NCBI GenBank assembly: GCA_949288805.1
Contig: CASELL010000004.1
Span: forward strand, 1 to 51,169
Origin: an uncultured Alphaproteobacteria bacterium
GTDB taxonomy: Bacteria > Pseudomonadota > Alphaproteobacteria > Rickettsiales > UBA1997
Length of the DNA: 51,169 nucleotides
Direction of reading: 5' to 3'
The notes below the pieces were generated by a model. It saw nothing but the letters and a program-made list of their open reading frames with translations. It was not told where the DNA came from and made no database searches. A program made the translations under genes and the position numbers. Below, in pieces: positions 27,175 to 36,521 of this stretch (position 1 is its first letter; every line of letters begins with the position of its first letter).

Positions 27175-27507
27175 GAGTAGAACTAACAATCGCTTGTGAA
27201 AACAAGAGGAAAGTCCGGACTCCTTGAAGAGATAGTAGTAGTTAACGACTACGGGGAGTAATCCCACGGAAAGTGCAACAGAAAATAAACCGCCGAAAGG
27301 TAAGGGTGAAAAAGTGAGGTAAGAGCTCACTAGGAATATAGAAATATATGTCCTTGGTAAACCCTACTAGGAGTAATACCAAGTTAGATGTTGCTTTTTA
27401 GCAGTGCATCTTCACACATAACATCGTGGTAGGTAGCTTGAGATTGTAAGTGATTACAATTCTAGATTAATGATTGTTTAAAACAGAATTCGGCTTACGT
27501 TCTACTC
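27175..27507 (+). ncRNA. rnpB: RNase P RNA (type A)
   Basis: This is the catalytic RNA that matures tRNA 5' ends. The first nine bases, GAGTAGAAC, pair with the last nine, GTTCTACTC, to form P1. The conserved P4 5' segment AGGAAAGTCCGGACTCC lies at about 27207-27223. ACAGAA and the CCGCCGAAAGGTAAGGGTGAAA region follow, and the 3' end has the conserved GAATTCGGCTTAC. Length 333 is normal. A T-run follows immediately as terminator. Its first 71 bases are duplicated at 23863-23933. Confidence 0.96.
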
Positions 27508-27576
27508 TTTTTTTAATATTTCTTTTTAAAAAAATATATAGTTAATAAAATCTTTAAAAAATATCATAAAAAAAGC

Positions 27577-27605
27577 TTGACATTATTAAAAAAATATTAT
27601 ACAAT
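27577..27605 (+). promoter_or_regulatory. Near-consensus promoter of the 811-aa gene
   Basis: TTGACA (27577-27582), a perfect -35, is 17 nt from TACAAT (27600-27605). The start codon is 29 nt further on with no recognisable ribosome-binding site. This is one of the best promoter matches in the window, so strong constitutive transcription is likely. Confidence 0.75.
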
Positions 27606-27633
27606 GATTGTAAATAAATAAATTAAAATATAT

Positions 27634-30069
27634 ATGCAATCTGTATCAGCAGAAGAATATAAAAAATTAGAAGATCTTAGAAAAGCAATAGGAGAACATG
27701 TAACAGCACGTTTAAAAATCGTAGACGGAGGAACAGAAACTTTATGTTATCAAGGTGTTGTACCTGTAGACAGTAATGAAAATATACCTGTAACACTAAC
27801 ACCAAAAGCTAATTATCTATTAGATTATAGAACTGGAATACCAATATTAGAAAAAAATATAGAAGAAACTTATAATAATATTCAAAATAATGAAAGATAT
27901 GGTAAAGAAAAAGAAAAAGAAAAAGAAACAATATTAAAAAAATATATACACTCACTAATTACTCAAATTAAAGAAGAAAATTTTAAAGATACTTATTTTG
28001 ATACTGAAGTTATAGATAATCTAAATATATTAAACACTGTTGAAGAAGGACAAAGGGAAAAATATAAAAAAGAAATTTTAGGAATTATAAACAAATTAAA
28101 AGGCAATAATGATCCAAACGATGAAATACGTTTCAATCTAACACGTCTTGCTCTTTTAATGAAGATTGCTGAAAATGAAAAGATTAGAGATTTATTAAAA
28201 GAAGAATTTGAAGGCACAACTTTAGAAGACACACTTACAGAAGCAGTAGAAGAAGTAATTGGCTATATTTATAAACTCTCATATAGATCATTAGTTGCAC
28301 GACCAAAAAAACTTACTGAGGTATTTTATACTTCCGGAGGAAAGGTTGATTATCGTAGAGATGTTACTTTAGATACAAATAAAATATTTCTTCAAGATAT
28401 ATATACACGAAGCGATTATTCAGATAATATTGTCACTACATCCATAATAAAACATCTATTTGAAATTTTTAAAAAATATAACACATCTAAAAATAAAGAT
28501 TATAAAAGAATAGAAGAAATAGGGAAAAATTCTTTTGATAAAGAGATGGTTGAATCTATGATTTCACATTGTTCAAGACCATTAACATCGTCAGAAATAG
28601 AGCCTTTTTTCAGAGGAGTAGGAGAAAGATATTATAATAGTACAATGTTTATCTTTAGAGAAAAAAAATTTAAAATAAAAAACCCAGTTACAAGATCAAT
28701 AGTAAGTCATGCTAATTTAGGCAAAGATGCATGTGTTTTTGTTCTTAAAGAACTCAATTCAGTGAAAAACATTGATCAAGCAGATATGGATCTTTTATTT
28801 GAAAATGAAAAAGTTAGAGAAACTGGTGTATTGTATGAAGCTGTAAAACAAATACTAGAAGAAGAAAAATCTACTGAATTTAAACAAAATCCAGAATTAT
28901 TACAAAGTATTATAACACATATTAATATTTTTGATGAAGAAAAAACAGAAGAAATAAGAAAACTTATTGAAGGCCTTATACCAAACCTAGTAGATACAAG
29001 TGTTAATCCAAACTTAATCGCATTATTAATTAAAAACACAGATTTAACTTCGTTAGAAAATACTAATAAAGCAAAAGAAGTTTTTAAAAAAATAGCTAAA
29101 TTAGATCAAAATGAATTTAGTAATAATTTTCCAAAAATTAAACAACCAATTACTATTATTTTAAAATCATTTACTGAAAAATTTGATGACAAAAATATAG
29201 AAACTATATTACTTGAAGATCCATCTATTTTATGTGATGCAATTAAAAATAAAAATATAGAAATAGTAAAATATTGTTTAGAACACAAAATCTTCAAACC
29301 TTTTTTTATAAAAGATGAAAATACAAAAAACACTCCTATCCGACTCATTGAGAGTACACCTGGAGAAATATTTAATAAAATGAGGTCTCTTATAAAAGGA
29401 AAAAAACATAAAACAGGGTTAGATGATTGTAAGAAACAAATGGAGAAAGAAGCTAATAAAACTAAACAACAAAAACCAGAACAACCAAAACCAGAACAAC
29501 AAAAACTAGAACAACCAAAACCAGAACAACAAAAACTAGAACAACCAAAACCAGAACAACAAAAACTAGAACAACCAAAACCAGAACAACCAGAAACAAA
29601 GAAAGAAGAAAAAAAAGAACAAGATATTACACTTAACAAAGAAGATATGGATAGAGCGGCACAAGAAATGCTTGCAACACAAGAAGCTAAAAAAGTCTTA
29701 GAAAAACTTAACGAATCTAATACAGGAAAAATAGAGGAAGATGTAGAAGAATATAAGAAAATATTTTCTGGTCTAGTTTTAGAATGTACTTATGAAATGT
29801 TTGTAAAAACAATAATGTTGACTAAAGTTTTAGAGATCTTGGTTGAAAAAATAAATGATGCTCAGAAGATTATGCTTTTCTCAATACTTGCTTGTACTAT
29901 ACCAGAAAAACTTCCAGAAGTGAAAGGTATTTTTGAAAGAGAGGCAGGACCAAAACTAATACCGGTTTTAAAAGAAATAAGTTCTAAAGCAGAAAAATTA
30001 TGTCATCTTTTTAAGGCAAATAGTGACATGCCATATCATAAAAGAGCACAAACAGCTATCAAAGTATAG
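27634..30069 (+). CDS. Orphan 811-residue protein with ankyrin-like segment and tandem Gln/Pro/Glu repeats
   Basis: I do not recognise this as a whole. It has no signal peptide or membrane segment and is almost entirely helical and charged. Residues about 533-570 (DAIKNKNIEIVKYCLEHKIF, then NTPI) resemble one ankyrin repeat. Residues about 610-660 are a disordered linker made of the ten-residue unit QPKPEQQKLE, encoded by perfect 30-bp repeats. A helical domain follows (about 660-811). Its own near-consensus promoter and single-gene setting between rnpB and typA suggest a recent or accessory gene. Ankyrin-like and repeat content is common in secreted effectors, but that is only a suggestion. 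Confidence 0.85.
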   Translation: MQSVSAEEYKKLEDLRKAIGEHVTARLKIVDGGTETLCYQGVVPVDSNENIPVTLTPKANYLLDYRTGIPILEKNIEETYNNIQNNERYGKEKEKEKETILKKYIHSLITQIKEENFKDTYFDTEVIDNLNILNTVEEGQREKYKKEILGIINKLKGNNDPNDEIRFNLTRLALLMKIAENEKIRDLLKEEFEGTTLEDTLTEAVEEVIGYIYKLSYRSLVARPKKLTEVFYTSGGKVDYRRDVTLDTNKIFLQDIYTRSDYSDNIVTTSIIKHLFEIFKKYNTSKNKDYKRIEEIGKNSFDKEMVESMISHCSRPLTSSEIEPFFRGVGERYYNSTMFIFREKKFKIKNPVTRSIVSHANLGKDACVFVLKELNSVKNIDQADMDLLFENEKVRETGVLYEAVKQILEEEKSTEFKQNPELLQSIITHINIFDEEKTEEIRKLIEGLIPNLVDTSVNPNLIALLIKNTDLTSLENTNKAKEVFKKIAKLDQNEFSNNFPKIKQPITIILKSFTEKFDDKNIETILLEDPSILCDAIKNKNIEIVKYCLEHKIFKPFFIKDENTKNTPIRLIESTPGEIFNKMRSLIKGKKHKTGLDDCKKQMEKEANKTKQQKPEQPKPEQQKLEQPKPEQQKLEQPKPEQQKLEQPKPEQPETKKEEKKEQDITLNKEDMDRAAQEMLATQEAKKVLEKLNESNTGKIEEDVEEYKKIFSGLVLECTYEMFVKTIMLTKVLEILVEKINDAQKIMLFSILACTIPEKLPEVKGIFEREAGPKLIPVLKEISSKAEKLCHLFKANSDMPYHKRAQTAIKV
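29491..29590 (+). repeat. Perfect 30-bp tandem repeat (three full copies plus part)
   Basis: Units at 29491-29520, 29521-29550 and 29551-29580 are identical, and a fourth starts at 29581 for 10 bases. A partial unit precedes the array. Each unit encodes ten residues, so copy-number change keeps the frame. Perfect identity implies recent expansion. Confidence 0.92.
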
Positions 30070-30070
30070 T

Positions 30071-30104
30071 ATAGTTGTTTATAAATACTAAAACTATTTT
30101 TTTT
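30071..30104 (+). terminator. Weak terminator after the 811-aa gene
   Basis: ATAGTT (30071-30076) pairs with AACTAT (30092-30097), followed by eight T. The stem is only 6 bp. The remaining part of this 335-bp gap to typA (30105-30346) is very AT-rich and shows no open frame, tRNA or other structure that I can identify. Confidence 0.4.
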
Positions 30105-30346
30105 ATTTAAAAATAAATTTCTGTTTAGTAAATAAATATTTATTATATATTAGGATTTATAGTGTATAAAAATAACTAAATATTTTTTTTCTTATATTTT
30201 TGTTAGTTTTATAAAAATAAGGAAAAAAATATTTGAACTAATAAGATTTTAATTAATTCAACTTAGAAATATATATAGTAAAACAATATTTAGCACTAGT
30301 ATAAACCTAAAAAGAGATAAAAAATAATAAATATAAGATTTTTTTA

Positions 30347-30374
30347 TTGATTTTTTCAAACAAACAATTATATT
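30347..30374 (+). promoter_or_regulatory. Promoter of typA
   Basis: TTGATT (30347-30352) and TATATT (30369-30374) are 16 nt apart, 30 nt before the typA ATG. Confidence 0.5.
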
Positions 30375-30404
30375 TTTTTTAAGTTATTAATCAATAAAAA
30401 ATAA

Positions 30405-32228
30405 ATGAGTATTAGAAATATAGCTATAATAGCACATGTTGACCATGGTAAAACTACATTAGTAGATCAATTATTAAGACAAAGTGGAACTTTTTCAGAC
30501 CATGAACAAATTGATGAAAGAGTTATGGATAGTGGTGATTTGGAAAAAGAAAGAGGAATTACTATTCTTGCTAAATGCACTTCTATTAATTATAATGATG
30601 TAAAAATAAACATTGTTGACACCCCTGGGCATGCTGATTTTGGTGGTGAAGTAGAACGAGTTTTATCTATGGTTGATGGAGTTGTTTTATTAGTAGATTC
30701 AGCAGAAGGTCCTATGCCTCAAACAAAATTTGTATTATCAAAAGCTTTAGCTTTAAACTTAAAACCTATTGTTGTAATAAATAAAATAGATAGAAACGAT
30801 GCTAGACCTGATGAAGTTTTAAATGAAATATTTGATTTATTTGTTAATTTAAATGCTACAGATGAGCAATTAGATTTTCCAGTTTTATATGCAGTTGGAA
30901 GAGATGGTTGGTGTGTAAAAGATTTAAATGATGAAAAGAAAGATTTAAAACCTCTTTTTGATTTAATATTAACTCATGTAAAAGAACCAGATGTAAATAA
31001 AAATGCTCCTTTTTCAATGTTAGCTACAATATTGGATTATAATAGTTATGTTGGTAGAATGCTGACTGGTAAAGTATATAGTGGTAAAGCAACTATTAAT
31101 ATGCCTATAAAATCAATAAATCTTGATGGTGAAGTTGTAGAAAGAGGTAGATTAACAAAAATGTTTACATTTAAGGGGATCAAAAAGATTCCAGTTGAAG
31201 AAGTTGAGGCAGGAGATATAGTTTCTATTGCAGGATTAGAAAAAACAAATGTAGCAGACACAGTTTGTGATATGGCAGTTGAAACTCCTATACATTCCAC
31301 TCCTGTTGATGCACCTACCATGTCAATTACAATCAGTGTAAATGATTCTCCTTTTGCTGGTAAAGAAGGAACAAAAGTTACTTCAAGAATGTTGAGAGAC
31401 AGATTATTAGCAGAACAAGAAAGTAATGTTGCTATTACAGTAAAAGAATCAGAAGGTAATGATAGTTTTGAAGTTGGTGGAAGAGGTGAATTACAACTTG
31501 GTGTTTTAATTGAAACTATGAGAAGAGAGGGTTATGAAATGTCAGTTGGAAGACCTAAAGTTTTATTTCATACAGATGAAAATGGTAATAAATTGGAACC
31601 TATTGAAGAAGTTGTTATTGATGTTGATGATGAATATAGTGGAACAGTTGTTGAAAAATTAAGTAAAAGAAAAGGTGAATTAAAAGAAATGAAACCTTGT
31701 GGTGTTGGTAAAACTAGAATAATATTTTTAGTGCCATCAAGAGGACTTTTAGGTTATCAAAGTGAGTTTATGACTGATACCAAAGGAACTGGTATTTTAA
31801 ATAAATTATTCCACTCTTATCAAGAATATAAAGGTGATATTCAAAGATTAAGAAAAGGCGTTTTAATATCTACTGATATGGGTGAAGCTGTACCTTATGC
31901 TTTATTTAATATACAAGACAGAGGAACAATGTTTATTGGACCACATGAAAAAGTTTATGAAGGTATGATAGTTGGAGAACATTCTAGAGATAATGACATT
32001 GTTGTAAATGTATTAAAAGCTAAAAAATTAACGAATGTTAGAGCTGCTGGAAGCGATGAAAATGTAATTTTAACTCCTCCTTATAAAATGAGTTTGGAAC
32101 AAATGATTACATATATTAACGACGACGAATTATTAGAAGTAACACCTAAAAATTTAAGATTAAGAAAGAAATATTTAACTGCTGCTGAAAGAAAAAAAAT
32201 GGGTAGAAATGAAGAGGGTGAAGAATAA
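30405..32228 (+). CDS. typA: Ribosome-associated GTPase TypA/BipA
   Basis: TypA is an EF-G-like GTPase that helps 50S assembly and stress or cold adaptation. The 607 residues (standard length) begin with the G1 motif AHVDHGKTT at 10-18. Switch [16 protein letters not shown] and NKIDR (G4) follow, then the EF-G-like domains III and V and the TypA-specific C-terminus ([12 protein letters not shown]). There is no ribosome-binding site before the ATG. The fusion kinase gene starts 2 nt after the stop, so the two are likely one transcript. Confidence 0.97.
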   Translation: MSIRNIAIIAHVDHGKTTLVDQLLRQSGTFSDHEQIDERVMDSGDLEKERGITILAKCTSINYNDVKINIVDTPGHADFGGEVERVLSMVDGVVLLVDSAEGPMPQTKFVLSKALALNLKPIVVINKIDRNDARPDEVLNEIFDLFVNLNATDEQLDFPVLYAVGRDGWCVKDLNDEKKDLKPLFDLILTHVKEPDVNKNAPFSMLATILDYNSYVGRMLTGKVYSGKATINMPIKSINLDGEVVERGRLTKMFTFKGIKKIPVEEVEAGDIVSIAGLEKTNVADTVCDMAVETPIHSTPVDAPTMSITISVNDSPFAGKEGTKVTSRMLRDRLLAEQESNVAITVKESEGNDSFEVGGRGELQLGVLIETMRREGYEMSVGRPKVLFHTDENGNKLEPIEEVVIDVDDEYSGTVVEKLSKRKGELKEMKPCGVGKTRIIFLVPSRGLLGYQSEFMTDTKGTGILNKLFHSYQEYKGDIQRLRKGVLISTDMGEAVPYALFNIQDRGTMFIGPHEKVYEGMIVGEHSRDNDIVVNVLKAKKLTNVRAAGSDENVILTPPYKMSLEQMITYINDDELLEVTPKNLRLRKKYLTAAERKKMGRNEEGEE

Positions 32229-32230
32229 AT

Positions 32231-33910
32231 ATGGAAGAATTAAAAGAAAAATCTATAGATTTTATATATAAAATATTTGCTAACGACTGCTTAAACGATA
32301 ACAAACTAAGATATAATAGTACATATTTTAACGAAGTAGTTGAATTAATGTATAAACAGTTAACTTTTCAAAAAATACCAGTATCTAATCCCTACTTAAT
32401 AAAATTTGGTGGTCAAAGCGGTTCTGGAAAAACAACAAAACTTTTACCATCAATAACACATAATTTAAGAACGGATAACTATATTACAATAGCGGTTAGA
32501 ACTTTTGCTAAATGTCATCCATATTATAATCAATTATTAGAAGAATTTGGGGAGTCTTTAATTAGAGAAAAAACTAATGGTTTTGCCCTACTCTGCTTTT
32601 TTGCCGTATTGAAAAAACTAATAGAAAATAAATTTAATATATTAGCAGAAATTACATTATTAGATCCAGATTTTGAGGAGTATTTTATAAAACTATCAAA
32701 AAAATACGACTATAATATTATATACAATGTAATATCAATTAGCCATAAAATATCAAATCAATGGATTGAAAAAAGATTAAAAACAAGTACCAATGAAAAA
32801 AATAGAGTAGTTTTAGCAGAAACCTCTAATTATTTTTACAATATTTTACCAAAAGCAATTGAAAGAATTATAAAAAATAAACAATATTTTGATAATAAGG
32901 ACTATTTTGTTTTATGGAATATATATGATAGTAAACCAATTTTAACTACAAATATATTTAATAATGATATAATTACCCTATTCAATAAATACAGACTCAT
33001 TGAAAACAATAATTTTTTAACAGATAAAGACTCTTTAAAAATAAAAGAAAGTTTTTATTCTGCATTTTTTCAAGATAAAATGATTCAAAACTTTTTTACA
33101 GAAAGAGAAAATCTTGAAAATATAATAAAAGAAGAATTAAAAGATAAAAATATAATTGATATAGAAAAAATTTCAACTGGTTGGACTAATATTGTATTAA
33201 ATGTAAAAATAGATAATGAAGAAGAATATATTTTTAGATTTCCTAGAAATGATTTTTTTGCCTCAAAAATAGAAAAAGATGTTTTAGCAAACAATTTTTT
33301 AAAAGAAAAACTAGGACTAAAAAGTGTTAATATGAAATTATCATACAATAAAAATAGGCCTTTTTCAATACATAAAAAAATAAAAGGTTCAACTCTAACT
33401 CAAAGAATTAACGACCTCAATTCAGAAAAAAAAGATAAAATAGCAAAAGATATAGCAGAGTTTTTTTATACTTTACATAATATAGATATAAATATCATAC
33501 CAGAAAAAAATAAAGAAACTTTATCAACTTTTCTAACTGAATTATCAAAAGTTGACACAAATTATTATGATTATTCTTTATTGGAAGAATTAGCAAGAGA
33601 TGAAAAAGATAATCTTGTTTTTGTTCATGGTGATTTGAATATTGGAAATATAATATTAGATAAAAACGATGATATAGTTGCTTTTATTGATTTTTCTTTT
33701 ACCGGATTGAGTGATATTTATTGTGATTTATCAAGAATATCTTGTAGAATAGATAAAGATTTTTTAGATAAGATTTTACTTTATTATGAAGATTTTAGTA
33801 AAATAAAACTTGATAAAAATAAAATAGAAAGCAGAAATAAAATGTGGAACTATATTGAAGAACAATATGTTATTTATATGAAAAACAATTTTCCTGAAAT
33901 AAAACTATAA
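32231..33910 (+). CDS. Fusion of a zeta-toxin-like kinase and an APH-type phosphotransferase
   Basis: Residues about 1-260 carry P-loop GGQSGSGKTT (60-69), followed by AKCHPYY and ILAEITLL and then a helix-rich segment ending KR. This is the pattern of zeta toxins and related kinases. Residues about 290-559 are an aminoglycoside/choline-kinase-like fold: HGDLNIGN with catalytic Asp near 468, and FIDFS with the metal Asp near 487. Two ATP-using kinase domains on one chain is unusual. No antitoxin gene is adjacent. It follows typA by 2 nt and precedes rnhB by 1 nt, a housekeeping context. Phosphorylation of a sugar or nucleotide-sugar is a guess. Confidence 0.8.
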   Translation: MEELKEKSIDFIYKIFANDCLNDNKLRYNSTYFNEVVELMYKQLTFQKIPVSNPYLIKFGGQSGSGKTTKLLPSITHNLRTDNYITIAVRTFAKCHPYYNQLLEEFGESLIREKTNGFALLCFFAVLKKLIENKFNILAEITLLDPDFEEYFIKLSKKYDYNIIYNVISISHKISNQWIEKRLKTSTNEKNRVVLAETSNYFYNILPKAIERIIKNKQYFDNKDYFVLWNIYDSKPILTTNIFNNDIITLFNKYRLIENNNFLTDKDSLKIKESFYSAFFQDKMIQNFFTERENLENIIKEELKDKNIIDIEKISTGWTNIVLNVKIDNEEEYIFRFPRNDFFASKIEKDVLANNFLKEKLGLKSVNMKLSYNKNRPFSIHKKIKGSTLTQRINDLNSEKKDKIAKDIAEFFYTLHNIDINIIPEKNKETLSTFLTELSKVDTNYYDYSLLEELARDEKDNLVFVHGDLNIGNIILDKNDDIVAFIDFSFTGLSDIYCDLSRISCRIDKDFLDKILLYYEDFSKIKLDKNKIESRNKMWNYIEEQYVIYMKNNFPEIKL

Positions 33911-33911
33911 T

Positions 33912-34532
33912 ATGCCAAATTTTGATATAGAAAATAATTTATTAGGAATTACTGCTGGAATTGATGAAGCCGGAAGAGGTCCTTTATGCGGTCCAGTTTT
34001 TGCCTCTTGTGTTGTTTTAAATAAAGAAAACTTTCCTAAAAATATTGACGATTCTAAAAAAATTACAGAAAAAAATAGAGAAAAAATTTTTAATGAAATT
34101 CTAGAATATGAAAAACAAGGCTTATTGTTTTTTGGTGTAGCAAGTATAGATGCCAACATAATAGATAAAATAAATATTAGAGAAGCAACAAAACTTGCTA
34201 TGTTAAAAGCTTATAACAATTTAATAGATAAATATAATATTAAAGTTGATAACATAATTGTTGATGGTAATTTCACTCCAAAAATAAATATAAATGCAAT
34301 ATCCATAATTAAAGGTGATCAAAAAAGTTATTCAATAGCATGTGCTTCAATTATTGCTAAAGTATTAAGAGATAAAGAATTAATTGAAAAACATAATCAA
34401 TATCCTCAATATAATTTTATTAAAAATAAAGGTTATGGTACAAAAGAACATATTGAAGCAATTAAAAAATATGGCTTAATTGAAAATTATCATAGAAAAA
34501 CATTTTGTAAAAAAATAAACAAAAACTATTGA
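33912..34532 (+). CDS. rnhB: Ribonuclease HII
   Basis: RNase HII cuts the RNA strand of RNA-DNA hybrids and single ribonucleotides in DNA. The 206 residues have the signature GIDEAGRGPLCGPV with catalytic Asp18 and Glu19, IVDGN near 115, and SIACASIIAKVLRD near 145-158 with the third acidic residue. The start is 1 nt after the upstream gene. The stop is TGA inside a TTGACA that could be the -35 of secG. Confidence 0.96.
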   Translation: MPNFDIENNLLGITAGIDEAGRGPLCGPVFASCVVLNKENFPKNIDDSKKITEKNREKIFNEILEYEKQGLLFFGVASIDANIIDKINIREATKLAMLKAYNNLIDKYNIKVDNIIVDGNFTPKININAISIIKGDQKSYSIACASIIAKVLRDKELIEKHNQYPQYNFIKNKGYGTKEHIEAIKKYGLIENYHRKTFCKKINKNY

Positions 34533-34583
34533 CAAAAATATTAAATAAAATAAACTATATATAGTCAATTAATATAGTATAAT

Positions 34584-34952
34584 ATGTCATTTTTTACATT
34601 ATTTTTATTTATTCTACAAATAGTTGTTTCTATTTTATTAATAGTAGTTGTTTTATTTCAATCATCTAGTGAAGATTCTTTAAGTGGTATAGGAGCAGGA
34701 GCTGGAAAACCAACTTTATTGTCCCATAAAACATCTGTTGATTTAATTACAAAAACAACAATAGTTTTAGGTGTAATTTTAATGGTTAATTCATTTTTAC
34801 TAACATCTATATCCACAAGAGAATATAGAAAAAGTCAAAATATAATTAAAGACTATATAAAAGAAAATAAAAATGAAATAATAAAAGATAATTTAGAAAT
34901 TAAAAACACACCAAAAAATGATACTAATAATATAAACAATAATAAAAAATAA
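34584..34952 (+). CDS. secG: Preprotein translocase subunit SecG
   Basis: SecG is the small non-essential subunit of the SecYEG channel in the inner membrane. The 122-residue protein has two membrane helices (about 3-22 and 54-72) joined by the conserved loop FQSSSEDSLSGIGAGAG, as in the family. The hydrophilic Asn/Lys-rich tail after about 85 is variable. A possible promoter overlaps the end of rnhB (TTGACA at 34529-34534). A hairpin terminator follows. Confidence 0.93.
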   Translation: MSFFTLFLFILQIVVSILLIVVVLFQSSSEDSLSGIGAGAGKPTLLSHKTSVDLITKTTIVLGVILMVNSFLLTSISTREYRKSQNIIKDYIKENKNEIIKDNLEIKNTPKNDTNNINNNKK

Positions 34953-34978
34953 TAAACTTTTTATTGTATAAAAATCTT

Positions 34979-35020
34979 AAATACATTGATAATAATATAA
35001 AAAATCAATGTATTTATTTT
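34979..35020 (+). terminator. Terminator after secG
   Basis: A 12-bp stem (34979-34990 with 35004-35015) with a 13-nt loop is followed by a short T-run. It separates secG from the argR-like gene. Confidence 0.7.
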
Positions 35021-35100
35021 TTAAAAATTATATATAAAAATAGTTGTTTTTTAAATATTAAACAATTATAATTATACATGAATAAAAAATATTTATTAAA

Positions 35101-35538
35101 ATGAAGTTAGAATATATAATAAAAAATTTAATACAAAATAACAAGATAAGAACACAGTTAGAATTAACTAATATCTTGGAGAAAAAGGGGATAATAACAA
35201 CTCAATCTAACATATCTAGAATTTTAAAAAAACTAAATACAGCAAAGATAGTAGATGAGAATAAAAATACATATTATGTTATCCAAAACAGACCATTAAA
35301 TACAGCTGATAAAATAAAAACTCTTGTTTTAAATGTTGAAAATAATGGCTCTATTATAATTATAAAAACATACTATGGTGCTGCCCCATTAGTTGGTCAA
35401 ATTATTGATGAAAGAAATGTCAATAAAATAGCTGCAACACTGTCTGGAGATAATTGCGTTATAGCAATACCAGACAACGTTAAAAATATAGAAGAAGTAT
35501 ATCTATCTATTAAGAATATATTCTTAAATGAAAAATAA
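35101..35538 (+). CDS. ArgR-family arginine repressor with altered ligand motif
   Basis: ArgR/AhrC repressors form hexamers that bind operators when loaded with arginine. The 145 residues contain an N-terminal winged helix-turn-helix (about 5-65, TQSNISRILKKL) and a C-terminal oligomerisation domain (about 75-145) with KTYYGAAPLVGQIID. Where the family has GDD, whose Asp residues hold arginine, this protein has Gly116-Asp117-Asn118. Ligand affinity or specificity may therefore differ. An AT-rich imperfect dyad around 35081-35097 (AATAAA...TTTATT) just before the ATG could be an autoregulatory operator, but this is weak in such sequence. No arginine biosynthesis gene is adjacent. Confidence 0.85.
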   Translation: MKLEYIIKNLIQNNKIRTQLELTNILEKKGIITTQSNISRILKKLNTAKIVDENKNTYYVIQNRPLNTADKIKTLVLNVENNGSIIIIKTYYGAAPLVGQIIDERNVNKIAATLSGDNCVIAIPDNVKNIEEVYLSIKNIFLNEK

Positions 35539-35543
35539 ATATT

Positions 35544-35576
35544 AATGGCTTATTTTTTTAAAAAAAACAAGCCATT
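35544..35576. terminator. Bidirectional terminator between argR and the transporter gene
   Basis: AATGGCTT (35544-35551) pairs with AAGCCATT (35569-35576), and inner T7/A8 runs extend the stem. It overlaps the last codons of the convergent transporter gene. Confidence 0.7.
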
Positions 35577-36410
35577 TTCTGAAATATAAACCCCAATAAC
35601 AATTAGCAACATGCCAAAAATCTTTTCTGGATTTAAGGGTTCATTTAATACTAAAAAAGCAGAAAATGTACTAATAAATGGTCTTAAAAAGCCAGCTGGC
35701 ATTGTTTTTGTTGTTGGGTTTCTTCTCATTATAAAATGTAAACATATATAACCAATCAAAGATGGACCTATACCAAGATAAAACAATAATAGCCAAGCTT
35801 TGATATCAGCATTTACTAGACTAAATAAAATATCTTCTCTAAATAATATAGAAAAAATAAATAATAAAATAAAAATTATAAAAGAACTATAACAAGTAAT
35901 TGTTTTGTTATCTATATTTTTGTCACCTATAGCCTTAGAAACTATATGACTAAAAGCACTTAATATAGCAGAAAGAATAATAACAAATAAATAAAATAAA
36001 TCGCTCTTTTCTTTTATTCCACCAGCTATTATATAAACAGCAACAAAACACAATAAAATACCAAATATTAAATGTATACTAATTTTTTCATTAAACATAA
36101 AATTAGCAATTAGGATTATTATAGGAATATCGAGTCTCATTATAATTGCACTTATAGAAGAATCTATGTGTTTTAAAGCAATAGCAATACCTAAAAAAGT
36201 AAAAGCCTGCAAAACACCAAATAAAATTATTTCTTTTGTTGCTATATTTGGTACCTTACAAAAAGGTAGCAAACAAATACCTGCTATTAAAAATCGTAAT
36301 GAATATAAAAAAATAGCTGGAAAAAAACTTATAGTATAGCCAGCTACTGTATATACAGTACCCCAAGTTAAAGTTAATATAATTAAAGCTATAATATCAA
36401 TTGTCTTCAT
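35550..36410 (-). CDS. EamA/DMT-family transporter
   Basis: Inner-membrane drug/metabolite transporters of this family have ten helices in two repeated EamA halves. The 286 residues show about ten hydrophobic segments, with the typical start TLTWGTVYTVAGY and the second-half features PSLIGYICLHFIMRRNPTTKTMPAGFLRPFISTF. The substrate cannot be inferred. It stands alone, convergent with argR and divergent from the small gene at 36522. Confidence 0.85.
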   Translation of the reverse strand: MKTIDIIALIILTLTWGTVYTVAGYTISFFPAIFLYSLRFLIAGICLLPFCKVPNIATKEIILFGVLQAFTFLGIAIALKHIDSSISAIIMRLDIPIIILIANFMFNEKISIHLIFGILLCFVAVYIIAGGIKEKSDLFYLFVIILSAILSAFSHIVSKAIGDKNIDNKTITCYSSFIIFILLFIFSILFREDILFSLVNADIKAWLLLFYLGIGPSLIGYICLHFIMRRNPTTKTMPAGFLRPFISTFSAFLVLNEPLNPEKIFGMLLIVIGVYISENGLFFLKK

Positions 36411-36465
36411 AATTTTTTATTTATTTTACATATAAAAAATATATTTATTTTTAAAAAAATCAATA

Positions 36466-36493
36466 TTGACAATAAAATAAAAATAAATATAAT
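36466..36493 (+). promoter_or_regulatory. Consensus promoter of the small gene-methyltransferase pair
   Basis: A perfect TTGACA (36466-36471) and a perfect TATAAT (36488-36493) are 16 nt apart, 28 nt before the ATG. It is the best promoter match in the window. Confidence 0.8.
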
Positions 36494-36521
36494 ATTACTA
36501 TATAGATATTTTAATTATTTT

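Noticed and set aside
29491-29590. Regular 30-bp repeats as a CRISPR array
   Set aside because: There are no spacers; the repeats are contiguous, in frame and coding. No cas genes are present.
30105-30346. Possible small RNA or short gene in the gap before typA
   Set aside because: It is only AT-rich sequence, without an open frame with a start signal or a stable hairpin beyond the weak terminator.
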